DNA from: Mesorhizobium opportunistum WSM2075
GTDB lineage: Bacteria; Pseudomonadota; Alphaproteobacteria; Rhizobiales; Rhizobiaceae
Length of the DNA: 64,000 nt
Assembly (NCBI RefSeq): GCF_000176035.2
Contig: NC_015675.1
Location: 1,488,001-1,552,000 of the forward strand
Reading direction: 5' to 3'
Numbering within the stretch: the first letter of the stretch is position 1; each line of letters opens with the position of its first letter. The position numbers and the translations under genes were made by a program. Shown in pieces: positions 8,361 through 15,275 of this stretch. Below the pieces are notes generated by a model. It was given only the letters and a program-made list of their open reading frames with translations. It made no database searches and had not been told where the DNA came from.

Positions 8361-9392
8361 TCATGTCTCGAAATTGCTGTGCGGAACGACAAGGCGGTAT
8401 TCGAGGTGGCCATCCACGATATCGAGGCTCGCGGTTCCATTCAGGGACGCGGGCACCACCCGCTCCAGCGCGACGCTGCCGAAACGCTTTTGACTGCCTC
8501 GGCCGCCATTGGTTCCAATGGCTTCGGCCCATGTCAGCGACAGGACGACCTCACCGGCGGCTGCGGTGTTGAGATCGGCGCTCACCTCGACGAAACCATC
8601 CGGCCGGGACAGGGCGCCATAGCTGACCGAGTTGACGGCGAGTTCATGCATCGCGAGGCCAATATGCAGTGCGGCGTTGGGATTGAGGTAGGGATTGGCG
8701 CCCCGGAAGCGAAGGCTGTGCGATGTGCTCGTGCCATAGCGGCCGACCTGGCTTGCCACCAGGTCATGGAGGGCCGCACCGCGCCAGTTGGAAGAAGTCA
8801 CCAGGTCCTGGGAGGACGCCAGCGACTGCAGCCGGCCACGAAAACGGGTCAGGAAATCGCCGATGCTGTCGGAATAGCGGCCGGTCTGGGTCGCTATGCT
8901 CTGGATGATCGCCAGCAGGTTCTTCGAGCGGTGGCTGACTTCGCGCAACAGCGTCGTCAATGTCTGTTCGCGGCGCTTCTGCTCGGTCGTCTCGACCATT
9001 GTGGTGACCACGCCTTGCACATCGCCGCCGTCGCCATGGTCGGCATCGACCCATACCTGGAACCAGCGGATGCCATCTTCGCCCGGGACACTGATCTCAA
9101 GCCGCTCCGGATTGCCGGTCGCGACCACATCGCCCTTTGCGGTGCGGATGCGGTCGGCCTGCGCTGTAGGCAAGATGCCATTGCCGTCGGTATTGTCAGA
9201 GACCCAGGGCGCACGCATGTTGCGGGCCCATACGGTCTTCATCTCTCGATCCTGATAGAGGACGGAAATGCCGGCATTGTGCAGGGCGTGGAGAAGCGCC
9301 CGGCCAAGCTGCATGCCGCTTTCCGCCGGATGCAGCGCGATGACTTCGTCACTCCCCGCGCCTTCCGTCCTATCTGAAGTCTTGGAGCGCAT
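8361..9392 (-). CDS. PAS-domain sensor histidine kinase, HWE family (soluble)
   Basis: A 343-residue kinase without membrane segments. An N-terminal PAS-like domain (about residues 30-140, with NAGISVLYQDREMKTVWARN and GIRWFQVWVDA) is followed by the HWE core: EVSHRSKNLLAIIQSIA (His154), N-box MHELAVNSVSYGAL and the WxE motif LTWAEA. It stands directly behind an EcfG-type promoter (9422-9446), so it is probably part of the general stress response and may feed back on PhyR. Its signal is unknown; no flavin-binding LOV signature (NCRFLQ) is visible. Confidence 0.85.
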   Translation of the reverse strand: MRSKTSDRTEGAGSDEVIALHPAESGMQLGRALLHALHNAGISVLYQDREMKTVWARNMRAPWVSDNTDGNGILPTAQADRIRTAKGDVVATGNPERLEISVPGEDGIRWFQVWVDADHGDGGDVQGVVTTMVETTEQKRREQTLTTLLREVSHRSKNLLAIIQSIATQTGRYSDSIGDFLTRFRGRLQSLASSQDLVTSSNWRGAALHDLVASQVGRYGTSTSHSLRFRGANPYLNPNAALHIGLAMHELAVNSVSYGALSRPDGFVEVSADLNTAAAGEVVLSLTWAEAIGTNGGRGSQKRFGSVALERVVPASLNGTASLDIVDGHLEYRLVVPHSNFET

Positions 9393-9421
9393 CGGTCAAT
9401 CTGTCCACCCCTGCTAGGCTG

Positions 9422-9446
9422 AACGGTTCCCCGGCAAATGGGTTCC
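9422..9446 (-). promoter_or_regulatory. EcfG-type promoter for the PAS-HWE kinase
   Basis: Minus strand GGAAC (9446-9442), 16-base spacer, CGTT (9425-9422), ending 30 bases before the kinase ATG at 9392. The spacing and sequence match the general-stress sigma factor consensus exactly. Confidence 0.75.
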
Positions 9447-9571
9447 CAAGGAAAAACCAGCTTCCAAATAGCGGTCCGCCGGACGGCGTCCGTTTGAGGG
9501 ACACCGCCCGGCGGTGGCTGGAAACCGTTTGAGGGGTGCGGCTTCCAGTGTTCGCCTGAATGAAGGTCGCC

Positions 9572-9736
9572 TCATGCTCGCCTGAACAAACCGGCAAGAA
9601 GCGAGATGATCAGGAAGGCGAGAAAGACGAAGAACAATATCTGCGCGATGCCTGCAGACGTGCCGGCGATGCCGCCGAAACCAAGCGCGCCGGCTATGAT
9701 GGCCACGACGAGAAATACGAGCGCCCAGTAAAGCAT
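9572..9736 (-). CDS. DUF1328/UPF0391 small membrane protein (YtjA-like)
   Basis: A 54-residue protein with two hydrophobic helices. The N-terminus [20 protein letters not shown] followed by [16 protein letters not shown] is a near-textbook match to the DUF1328 family (E. coli YtjA is 53 residues). GGAGATGAACC supplies the ribosome site. Members are inner-membrane proteins without assigned function. An EcfG-type promoter at 9767-9791 lies 31 bases upstream, so it is probably stress-induced here. Confidence 0.85.
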   Translation of the reverse strand: MLYWALVFLVVAIIAGALGFGGIAGTSAGIAQILFFVFLAFLIISLLAGLFRRA

Positions 9737-9766
9737 GGTTCATCTCCTTCCGAATGGTGCGATGAA

Positions 9767-9791
9767 AACGTGGGTGGTTGCGGTTTGTTCC
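9767..9791 (-). promoter_or_regulatory. EcfG-type promoter for the DUF1328 gene
   Basis: Minus strand GGAAC (9791-9787), spacer of 16, CGTT (9770-9767), 31 bases before the ATG at 9736. Confidence 0.75.
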
Positions 9792-9861
9792 ACCATTTGC
9801 TGAAAAAGACGACGCTTGCAAACGGTTCGGGGGAAATCGCTGATGAGGGAACCCCGGCTTT

Positions 9862-9900
9862 GCAAAAGGGCCGCCAGATGCGTCGCATCTGGCGGCCCTT
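9862..9900 (-). terminator. Strong hairpin terminator after phyR
   Basis: A 17-bp stem (AAGGGCCGCCAGATGCG / CGCATCTGGCGGCCCTT) around one unpaired base, followed on the minus strand by TTTTGCA. It sits 49 bases after the phyR stop and separates phyR from the downstream stress genes. Confidence 0.8.
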
Positions 9901-9948
9901 GCCGTGAAATCCTGCTATCGGTCGGATCTTGCGGCCAGACGGCCGGGC

Positions 9949-10743
9949 CTATGCGGCGGCCTTGGCCTGACGGTCGAAGAACAGCGCCTGGCTGATCAGC
10001 GCCTTGACCATGTCGGGGTTGAACGGTTTGGTCACCAGGAAAGCTGGCTCGGGGCGCTCGCCGGTCAGGAGGCGCTCGGGAAAGGCAGTGATGAAGATGA
10101 CCGGCACCGACGTTGATGACAGGATCTCGTTGACCGCTTCGATACCCGAACTGCCGTCGGCGAGCTGAATGTCGGCCAGCACCATCTTCGGCCGTGTCTT
10201 GCCGAACATCGTCACCGCTTCGGCATGGGTGCGCGCCGTTCCCACGACGCGGTGGCCGAGGCTCTCGACCATCTCCTCTATGTCCATTGCGATCAACGGT
10301 TCGTCCTCGATGATCAGCACGTCGGTTGCCACCTGGCGAGAGATTTCATTGCTCGCCTGGGCAAGCAGCTCGGAGAATTCCTGGTCGCCGACGTCGAGGA
10401 TCTCGGCCGCCTCGTCCTCGCTGAAGCCTTCGACGGCGACCAGCAGGAAGGCCTGCCGGGGAAGCGGAGCGATCGCATTGAGATTGGCGGCTGCGCGCTG
10501 CTCCCATGCCGATTGTGCCTGCTCCTGCGGAACACGGATGGCGACCGACGTGAACAGTTTGGCGAACACCTTGTAGAGGGCGATACGGTCGCTCGATGCT
10601 TCGGGAAAAATATCGACATCGGCAATGATGGCCTCGAGCATCGCGGCGACCAGCGCATCTCCGCTCTCCTGGGACCCGGAAACGGCGCGCGAGAAGCGGC
10701 GCAGGAACGGCAGGTGCGGGGCGATGGTGGCGGATAAACTCAT
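9949..10743 (-). CDS. phyR: General stress response regulator PhyR (anti-anti-sigma factor)
   Basis: A 264-residue protein with the diagnostic PhyR architecture. Residues 1 to about 135 are an EcfG-like sigma mimic (region-2-like SSDRIALYKVFAKLF, region-4-like GFSEDEAAEILDV). Residues 140-264 are a receiver with acidic pocket IIEDEP, phospho-acceptor Asp191 (VLADIQL), ITAFPERL and Lys239 (LVTKPF). When phosphorylated, PhyR opens and binds NepR, freeing EcfG. It is divergent from nepR-ecfG and has its own EcfG-type promoter, which gives positive autoregulation. Domain order and context make the call firm. Confidence 0.96.
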   Translation of the reverse strand: MSLSATIAPHLPFLRRFSRAVSGSQESGDALVAAMLEAIIADVDIFPEASSDRIALYKVFAKLFTSVAIRVPQEQAQSAWEQRAAANLNAIAPLPRQAFLLVAVEGFSEDEAAEILDVGDQEFSELLAQASNEISRQVATDVLIIEDEPLIAMDIEEMVESLGHRVVGTARTHAEAVTMFGKTRPKMVLADIQLADGSSGIEAVNEILSSTSVPVIFITAFPERLLTGERPEPAFLVTKPFNPDMVKALISQALFFDRQAKAAA

Positions 10744-10817
10744 GGTAGGACGTCTCCCTCAGAATGACGCGATTGCCTGGATTTGCAGGTCGAGCTGATT
10801 GCAGGCCCAGCTAACAT

Positions 10818-10842
10818 AACGCGGGCTCTCCGAAAAAGTTCC
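10818..10842 (-). promoter_or_regulatory. EcfG-type promoter for phyR
   Basis: Minus strand GGAAC (10842-10838), 16-base spacer, CGTT (10821-10818). It is back to back with the nepR-ecfG promoter; the two GGAAC elements are only nine bases apart. Confidence 0.8.
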
Positions 10843-10851
10843 GGCGCAAAT

Positions 10852-10876
10852 GGAACGAATGGGCGCGAACGGCGTT
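10852..10876 (+). promoter_or_regulatory. EcfG-type promoter for nepR-ecfG
   Basis: GGAAC at 10852-10856, 16-base spacer, CGTT at 10873-10876, about 90 bases before the nepR start. The position fits autoregulation of the sigma factor operon, as established for alphaproteobacterial general stress loci. Confidence 0.8.
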
Positions 10877-10967
10877 TGGGGTTGGGATGGGCGACCAGAC
10901 GAGGATGCCGCTTGCCTTGTGTCGAGTTGAATTCAAGCGGCTTTCGTGCTGGGAATATAAGGGCGAA

Positions 10968-11171
10968 ATGAAGGATATGACCAAAGAAATTTTGACTGGC
11001 GCCGCGGGCAGGCGCCGGAACGGTTCGGGCGACCCGCTCGGGCCTAACTCCGAAATCGGACGCAAACTCAAGCAGTATTACGACGAGCTGGTCTCCGACG
11101 ATGTGCCGGATCGCTTTGCCCAGTTGCTCAGGCAACTGGAACGGACCGAACCCGCGCAGAAGAAGGACTGA
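10968..11171 (+). CDS. nepR: Anti-sigma factor NepR
   Basis: A 67-residue protein with the conserved NepR core LGPNSEIGRKLKQYYDELV followed by VPDRFAQLLRQLE. NepR binds EcfG and holds it inactive until phospho-PhyR takes NepR away. The start at 10968 (MKDMTKEIL) has AAGGGCG nearby; the longer ORF from 10887 would overlap the promoter region and is less likely. The gene is three bases from ecfG, so the two are co-transcribed and probably translated together. Confidence 0.95.
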   Translation: MKDMTKEILTGAAGRRRNGSGDPLGPNSEIGRKLKQYYDELVSDDVPDRFAQLLRQLERTEPAQKKD

Positions 11172-11174
11172 GGC

Positions 11175-11726
11175 ATGGCAGCGGTCTCCCAAGGCTTCAA
11201 GACCGATCTGCTTGGGGCGATCCCAAGCTTGCGGGCCTTTGCCGTGTCGTTGACGCAGAATGCCGACAAGGCCGACGACCTCGTTCAGGAGACGCTGGTC
11301 AAGGCGTGGGACAAGCATGAGAGCTTCCAGCCCGGCACCAATCTCAAGGCATGGCTTTTCACTATCCTGCGCAATGAGTTCTATTCGCAAATGCGCAAGC
11401 GGGGCCGCGAGGTGCAGGACAGCGACGGCATCATGACGGCCAGGCTTGCGGTGCATCCGGCCCAGCACGGCCAACTCGACCTCAAGGATTTTCGTGGCGC
11501 TCTCGAGCAATTGCCGGAAGACCAGCGTGAGGCCATCATCCTCATCGGTGCTTCGGGCTTCTCCTACGAGGAGGCCGCCGAAATCTGCGGTTGCGCGGTC
11601 GGAACGATCAAGAGCCGGGTCAGCAGGGCCCGCACGCGCCTGCAGGAAATCTTGAAGATCTCCGGTGAAGACGAATATGGTCCCGATGCGATCTCGACCC
11701 AGGTCACAGGGACGGCAGCACATTGA
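11175..11726 (+). CDS. ecfG: General stress ECF sigma factor EcfG
   Basis: A 183-residue ECF sigma factor. Region 2 includes NADKADDLVQETLVKAWDKH and the -10 recognition segment KAWLFTILRNEFYSQMRK. Region 4 includes LPEDQREAIILIGA, SYEEAAEICGCAVGTIKSRVSRAR. It directs RNA polymerase to GGAAC-N16/17-CGTT promoters, of which this window has ten. NepR antagonises it. The short Gly/Asp-rich C-terminal tail after residue 165 is not part of the core. Often annotated rpoE in rhizobia. Confidence 0.95.
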   Translation: MAAVSQGFKTDLLGAIPSLRAFAVSLTQNADKADDLVQETLVKAWDKHESFQPGTNLKAWLFTILRNEFYSQMRKRGREVQDSDGIMTARLAVHPAQHGQLDLKDFRGALEQLPEDQREAIILIGASGFSYEEAAEICGCAVGTIKSRVSRARTRLQEILKISGEDEYGPDAISTQVTGTAAH

Positions 11727-11768
11727 AGCATGCCTAGTAGCAGGAACCCGGATGCTGCCGCGTCGGTC

Positions 11769-12218
11769 TCAATCAGGCGAGGCACGTCCGTAGGCCAGCG
11801 CCACCGCTTCGACCAGATCTTCGCCTGAATAGGGTTTGGTGACCAGCCTCACCCCTGGAAACGTTGCCTTGATCTCGTCCGCATCCGAATAGCCGGAGGC
11901 AAACACGAAGGGGACGCCTGTTTCACGCAGGCCCGCGGCGAATTCGAGCGTCGAAGTGCCGCCCAGCATCAGATCGACGATGGCCGCGTCGAATTGCGTT
12001 GCGACCTTTCGGCCATCGACCTCGGTCAGGTCGCGGGCAATCACCACCTCGCCTGCACCGTGGTCACGGCAAAGCTGCTCGACATCCATGGCTATGAGGA
12101 ACTCGTCCTCCAAGACAAGAATGCGCAATCCATCAAGTAACGGGGGCACGGGCAATGGCTCCTTGAAACGGTGGGAGTCATGATGGTTATTTGGGCCGTT
12201 GTCATTTAAAAAAGACAT
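11769..12218 (-). CDS. Single-domain response regulator (receiver only)
   Basis: A 149-residue receiver with a flexible 25-residue leader. The acidic pocket is LVLEDE, the phospho-acceptor is Asp82 (AAIVDLML), the Thr/Ser site is FASGYSD and the Lys is in LVTKPYSG. The FASGYSD segment marks the FAT GUY class of receivers that partner HWE kinases in general stress signalling. It is convergent with ecfG (42-base gap). It has no output domain, so it probably acts as a phosphate relay or sink between HWE kinases and PhyR. No EcfG-type promoter was seen upstream. Confidence 0.85.
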   Translation of the reverse strand: MSFLNDNGPNNHHDSHRFKEPLPVPPLLDGLRILVLEDEFLIAMDVEQLCRDHGAGEVVIARDLTEVDGRKVATQFDAAIVDLMLGGTSTLEFAAGLRETGVPFVFASGYSDADEIKATFPGVRLVTKPYSGEDLVEAVALAYGRASPD

Positions 12219-12256
12219 GCCGCCGCTCGTCTAACAGAGACATCCCGCCGCTCGTC

Positions 12257-12281
12257 GGAACTTCGATCCCGGCAAAGCGTT
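12257..12281 (+). promoter_or_regulatory. EcfG-type promoter without an assigned gene
   Basis: GGAAC at 12257-12261, spacer of 16, CGTT at 12278-12281. Transcription would begin near 12288. Downstream there is a strong GAGGAGGGGG before ATG 12328, but that frame is unconvincing. A 31-residue frame from ATG 12341 to 12436 (ending GCEALKQLGRAAEF) is an alternative. It may also simply extend into the DUF883-like gene at 12555. Confidence 0.65.
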
Positions 12282-12499
12282 TCAAATCCTGCCTGCCGCC
12301 CGGCGGGCGCTCGAGGAGGGGGTCGAAATGCCAAGCCAGAATGGGCGCTTTTCAGCTGATGGATCGCAAGCTGGTCGTCTGGCGCGACGGCGGTTGCGAG
12401 GCGCTAAAGCAGCTCGGGAGGGCCGCCGAGTTCTGACGCAATGCATCTTGCCAGATCGGGTGCGCGCGGGCAGCTTTCCAGGTAGTTTGGACCGATGCC

Positions 12500-12524
12500 G
12501 GAACGTTAAGCCGCACGGCGCGTT
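12500..12524 (+). promoter_or_regulatory. EcfG-type promoter for the DUF883-like gene
   Basis: GGAAC at 12500-12504, spacer of 16, CGTT at 12521-12524, 30 bases before the ATG at 12555. Confidence 0.78.
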
Positions 12525-12554
12525 TGAAATCGAGCAATCACAAGGAGTTAAGCA

Positions 12555-12881
12555 ATGGCAGCTGCCGCAGGAAAGACCGCCAACGAGGCGCGGGCGAATT
12601 CGGACCTCGAGGCCGATATCAGGCAGTTGAAGGCCGATATCGACAAGCTTACCAAACAGTTGGCCAAGACCGGTGAACACGGCTACGGCACCGCGCGTCG
12701 TGCGGCGGCCGAAGGTGTCGAGCAGTTGCGGGCCCAGGGTGAAGCGGCTTTCGATAACCTGCGCGGCAACGCCAGGGATATCGAGGCGCAGATGGTGGCG
12801 AGCGTACGCGAAAAGCCTGTGACGTCACTGGCAATCGCCGCCGGTGTCGGCTTCCTCTTCGCGCTGCTCGCGCGTCGCTAG
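12555..12881 (+). CDS. DUF883-family membrane-anchored protein (ElaB/YqjD-like)
   Basis: A 108-residue protein. Residues 15-85 are an amphipathic, heptad-rich helical region (DIRQLKADIDKLTKQLAK, GVEQLRAQGEAAFDNLRG). The C-terminus VREKPVTSLAIAAGVGFLFALLARR is the single membrane anchor typical of DUF883. E. coli relatives ElaB and YqjD are stationary-phase inner-membrane proteins, YqjD binding ribosomes. CACAAGGAG gives the ribosome site, and an EcfG-type promoter is directly upstream. It is 11 bases from the next membrane gene, as in the yqjD-yqjE pair. Confidence 0.82.
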   Translation: MAAAAGKTANEARANSDLEADIRQLKADIDKLTKQLAKTGEHGYGTARRAAAEGVEQLRAQGEAAFDNLRGNARDIEAQMVASVREKPVTSLAIAAGVGFLFALLARR

Positions 12882-12892
12882 TCACGCCGCAG

Positions 12893-13378
12893 ATGGGACT
12901 GCTGGCATCGCTGCTTTCGGGTTTCGCCTCGGGTGAAACTTTGGCCGCCGTGCGCCGCGCGCGCACGGCGGCCATCGTCTATGCGCTCGCCGCTCTGGCG
13001 GCATTGTGCGGTCTCGGCTTTCTGGTGGGGGCCGCCTATATCTGGGCGGCGGCCCGCTATGGATCGCTGGCGGCGGCGCTCGGTTTCGGTGTCGGCTTTC
13101 TGGTGGTCGCGGGCCTCGTTCTCCTGATCCATCGGTTGATGTCCGGCGCTCGCGCTCGCCGCGAGGCAAAGCGGCGCAAAACCGACATGAAGGCGATCGG
13201 CGTCACGGCCGCACTGGCCCTGCTGCCGACGTTGCTCAAGGGGACAGGGGGACTCAAGGGGAAAGGCGGCCTCGGGATCATTCTGGGCCCGGCCGTGGCG
13301 CTCGCGGCCTATGCCATTTACCGCGAGAACTCCAAACCCGGCGCTGACCATCCGGATGATGCCGGCGAGGGGAAATAA
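12893..13378 (+). CDS. Membrane protein, probably YqjE/holin-superfamily-like
   Basis: A 161-residue protein. Two hydrophobic helices (about residues 25-50 and 57-82, AIVYALAALAALCGLGFLVGAAYIW... and ALGFGVGFLVVAGLVLLI) precede a basic cytoplasmic stretch ARARREAKRRK and a C-terminal hydrophobic region ending AVALAAYAIYRE. The pairing behind a DUF883 protein matches yqjD-yqjE, but I see no sequence motif that proves YqjE. It is co-transcribed with the upstream gene and so very likely belongs to the EcfG regulon. Confidence 0.65.
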   Translation: MGLLASLLSGFASGETLAAVRRARTAAIVYALAALAALCGLGFLVGAAYIWAAARYGSLAAALGFGVGFLVVAGLVLLIHRLMSGARARREAKRRKTDMKAIGVTAALALLPTLLKGTGGLKGKGGLGIILGPAVALAAYAIYRENSKPGADHPDDAGEGK

Positions 13379-13406
13379 CGTCGCCGCTTCGGCCCGGATG
13401 GGTCCG

Positions 13407-14951
13407 TCATTTCGACAGGTCTTCCAGGGGCATCGATATTTCGGCGAATACGCCCTCCTGACGGAATTCATGGGTCACTTCGCTTGAAAGGACCTTGGCT
13501 AGGCTGCGCCGGATGAGGATCGAGCCGAACCCGTGGCGCTGGGGCGGGGTAACCTGCGGGCCGCCGCTTTCGCGCCAGGTCAGCACCAGGCGACGGTCGC
13601 TCTTCCTGCCTTGCGCCTTCCAGCCGAGATCGACCTTGCCCGACGCAACCGACAGCGATCCATATTGCAATGCGTTGCTGGCCAACTCGTGCAGGATAAG
13701 GCCAAGGCCGACGGCCTGATCGGGCGACAGCAGCAGGTCGGCCCCGGAAATCGTCATACGCGGCTGGCCGGCTGTGTCAAAGGGTCCGGTCTCGATCTGG
13801 ACGAGTTCGCGGATACCGATGCCGCGCCACTCTCGGTCGGACAAAAGATTGTGCGCGACGCCCAGGGCCTGAAGCCGGGCACCGAAGGCTTCCAGGAATT
13901 CGCTCGGCTGGCGGGCATGACGCACGGTCTGCGTCGCCAGCGCCTGGACGGTCGCCAGCGTGTTCTTGACGCGATGGTTGAGTTCGCGCAGCAACAGCCG
14001 CTGCCGCTCGTCGCCGAGCTTGCGTTCGGAGATGTCGTAGTTGACGCCGAAGATGAGCGTCGGCTTGCCCTCGCCGTCGCGTTCGATGACACGGCCACGC
14101 GTCGCGACCCAACGCGGCGGATGGAAGCCCTTTACGCGATATTCACCGAAGTAGTCGTCACTGCCGGTCAAGGCGTCGCGAAAGCGGGTCTCGGTCTGGT
14201 AGACGTCGCGCGGATCGATGGCGGTGAGGATGTCGCGTGCCCGCAGCCGGGTCGAGCGTGGCAGGTTGAACAGTTCCGACAGCCGGACATCGCATTCGAT
14301 GATGTCGGTGCGGATGTCCCATGCCCAGCTGGCAAGCGAGGCCGCGTCGAGCGCGATGGCGCGGCGTTTTTCCTCGCGCGCCAGTGCGGCCTCGGCGATA
14401 GCGCCGCTGCGGGTTGCGTCCTTCAGGGTGAACAGGCTGGCGGCGAGGCCGGCGAGCCTCTTCAACTGGTCGAGCGTGGCGGGGGACGGATAGGCATGCG
14501 GCTTGCGGTCGAGGACGCATAGCGTGCCGATCCTTGCGCCGGCCACCAGCATCGGCGCGCCGGCATAGAAGCGCACATGGTGCTTGCCGGTGACCAGCGG
14601 GTTGGTTTTGAAGCGTGGATCCGTCGTTGCGTCCGTCACCACCATGGGTTCGTCGCCGGCGGCGATGGCGTGGGCGCAGAAGGAGATGTCGGTCGTCGTT
14701 TCGGTCTCGTCCAGGCCAAAGCAGGACTTGAACCATTGCCGCTCGATATCGACGAGCGTGACCAGGGCGATCGGCGCTCGCATGACGGTCGCGGCAAGGC
14801 TGCTGATGCGGTCGAAGTCCAGGTCCGCGGCCGTATCCAGCATCTCCAGCCCGTGCAGCACGGCCAGACGGCTTTCGTCCTTCACCGCGCCCGCAACCGC
14901 GGCCGGCAGAGCCGGCACTGTTTCCACCTTGCTATTCACCCAAGTCCCCAA
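13407..14951 (-). CDS. GAF-PAS sensor histidine kinase, HWE family (soluble)
   Basis: Up to 514 residues. An N-terminal GAF domain (about 30-180; FDRISSLAATVMRAPIALV, ISFCAHAI, FYAGAPMLVAGARIGTLCVLD) is followed by a PAS domain (about 195-310; ASWAWDIRTDIIECD, with PAC segment LIFGVNYDISERK) and then the HWE core: LRELNHRVKN (His326), N-box LHELASNALQYGSL and WxE motif LTWRESGGP. GAF-PAS-HWE kinases of this design act upstream of PhyR in several alphaproteobacteria. The start may be TTG 14951 or GTG 14939, the latter with GGGGA five bases before it. Confidence 0.85.
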   Translation of the reverse strand: MGTWVNSKVETVPALPAAVAGAVKDESRLAVLHGLEMLDTAADLDFDRISSLAATVMRAPIALVTLVDIERQWFKSCFGLDETETTTDISFCAHAIAAGDEPMVVTDATTDPRFKTNPLVTGKHHVRFYAGAPMLVAGARIGTLCVLDRKPHAYPSPATLDQLKRLAGLAASLFTLKDATRSGAIAEAALAREEKRRAIALDAASLASWAWDIRTDIIECDVRLSELFNLPRSTRLRARDILTAIDPRDVYQTETRFRDALTGSDDYFGEYRVKGFHPPRWVATRGRVIERDGEGKPTLIFGVNYDISERKLGDERQRLLLRELNHRVKNTLATVQALATQTVRHARQPSEFLEAFGARLQALGVAHNLLSDREWRGIGIRELVQIETGPFDTAGQPRMTISGADLLLSPDQAVGLGLILHELASNALQYGSLSVASGKVDLGWKAQGRKSDRRLVLTWRESGGPQVTPPQRHGFGSILIRRSLAKVLSSEVTHEFRQEGVFAEISMPLEDLSK

Positions 14952-15005
14952 AGCCCAGCCCCGGTCTTTGCCGCTTCGCCGGCCTGCGGCCGATCGGCTC
15001 GTCTC

Positions 15006-15030
15006 GGAACCATCCTAGCAAGGAACCGTT
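15006..15030 (+). promoter_or_regulatory. EcfG-type promoter for a small membrane protein gene
   Basis: GGAAC at 15006-15010, spacer of 16, CGTT at 15027-15030, 42 bases before the ATG at 15073. Two more GGAAC copies nearby (15022 and 15052) lack a correctly spaced CGTT. Confidence 0.78.
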
Positions 15031-15072
15031 ACCGAGAACGTCAACAGGCGCGGAACGAAACAAGGACCGGCC

Positions 15073-15246
15073 ATGATCAAGATCATTCCCGAAAACAAAG
15101 CGCGTCAGGGGCGATGGGGCAGGCATGGCTTGCGTATCCTGATCGCCGCACTGCTTCTCGCCTTCGCGGCCTGGGGCATCGCCGAAATCTATGGCGAGGT
15201 CGCCAAGACGCCGGCGACAGAGCAAGGAAGCGCGCCGAGCAACTAG
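15073..15246 (+). CDS. Small single-pass membrane protein, EcfG-controlled
   Basis: A 57-residue product. A basic N-terminus (MIKIIPENKARQGRWGRHG) precedes one transmembrane helix (LRILIAALLLAFAAWGIAEIYG) and a polar tail ending QGSAPSN. I do not recognise a family. The reading frame is supported by the well-placed EcfG-type promoter and AAGGACCGG before the ATG. It lies between a GAF-PAS-HWE kinase (divergent) and a lipid kinase gene (convergent). Probably a stress-induced inner-membrane peptide. Confidence 0.6.
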   Translation: MIKIIPENKARQGRWGRHGLRILIAALLLAFAAWGIAEIYGEVAKTPATEQGSAPSN

Positions 15247-15275
15247 AGCCTTGACCGTCATCGTCCGAGATCGCA

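Noticed and set aside
8124..9377. 417-codon plus-strand ORF over the PAS-HWE kinase
   Set aside because: Antisense to the kinase and its small downstream gene; no domain features.
9490..9535. Direct repeat CCGTTTGAGGG at 9490-9500 and 9525-9535
   Set aside because: Only two copies in a short gap with an EcfG promoter already explaining the region; could be chance and has no clear role.
12328..12630. 100-residue ORF with an excellent ribosome site
   Set aside because: The product is Arg/Ser-rich and featureless, runs through the 12500 EcfG promoter and overlaps the DUF883-like gene by 75 bases. Kept only as part of the orphan-promoter finding.
15022..15056. Additional GGAAC elements at 15022 and 15052 as further EcfG promoters
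   Set aside because: Neither has CGTT at a spacing of 16 or 17.
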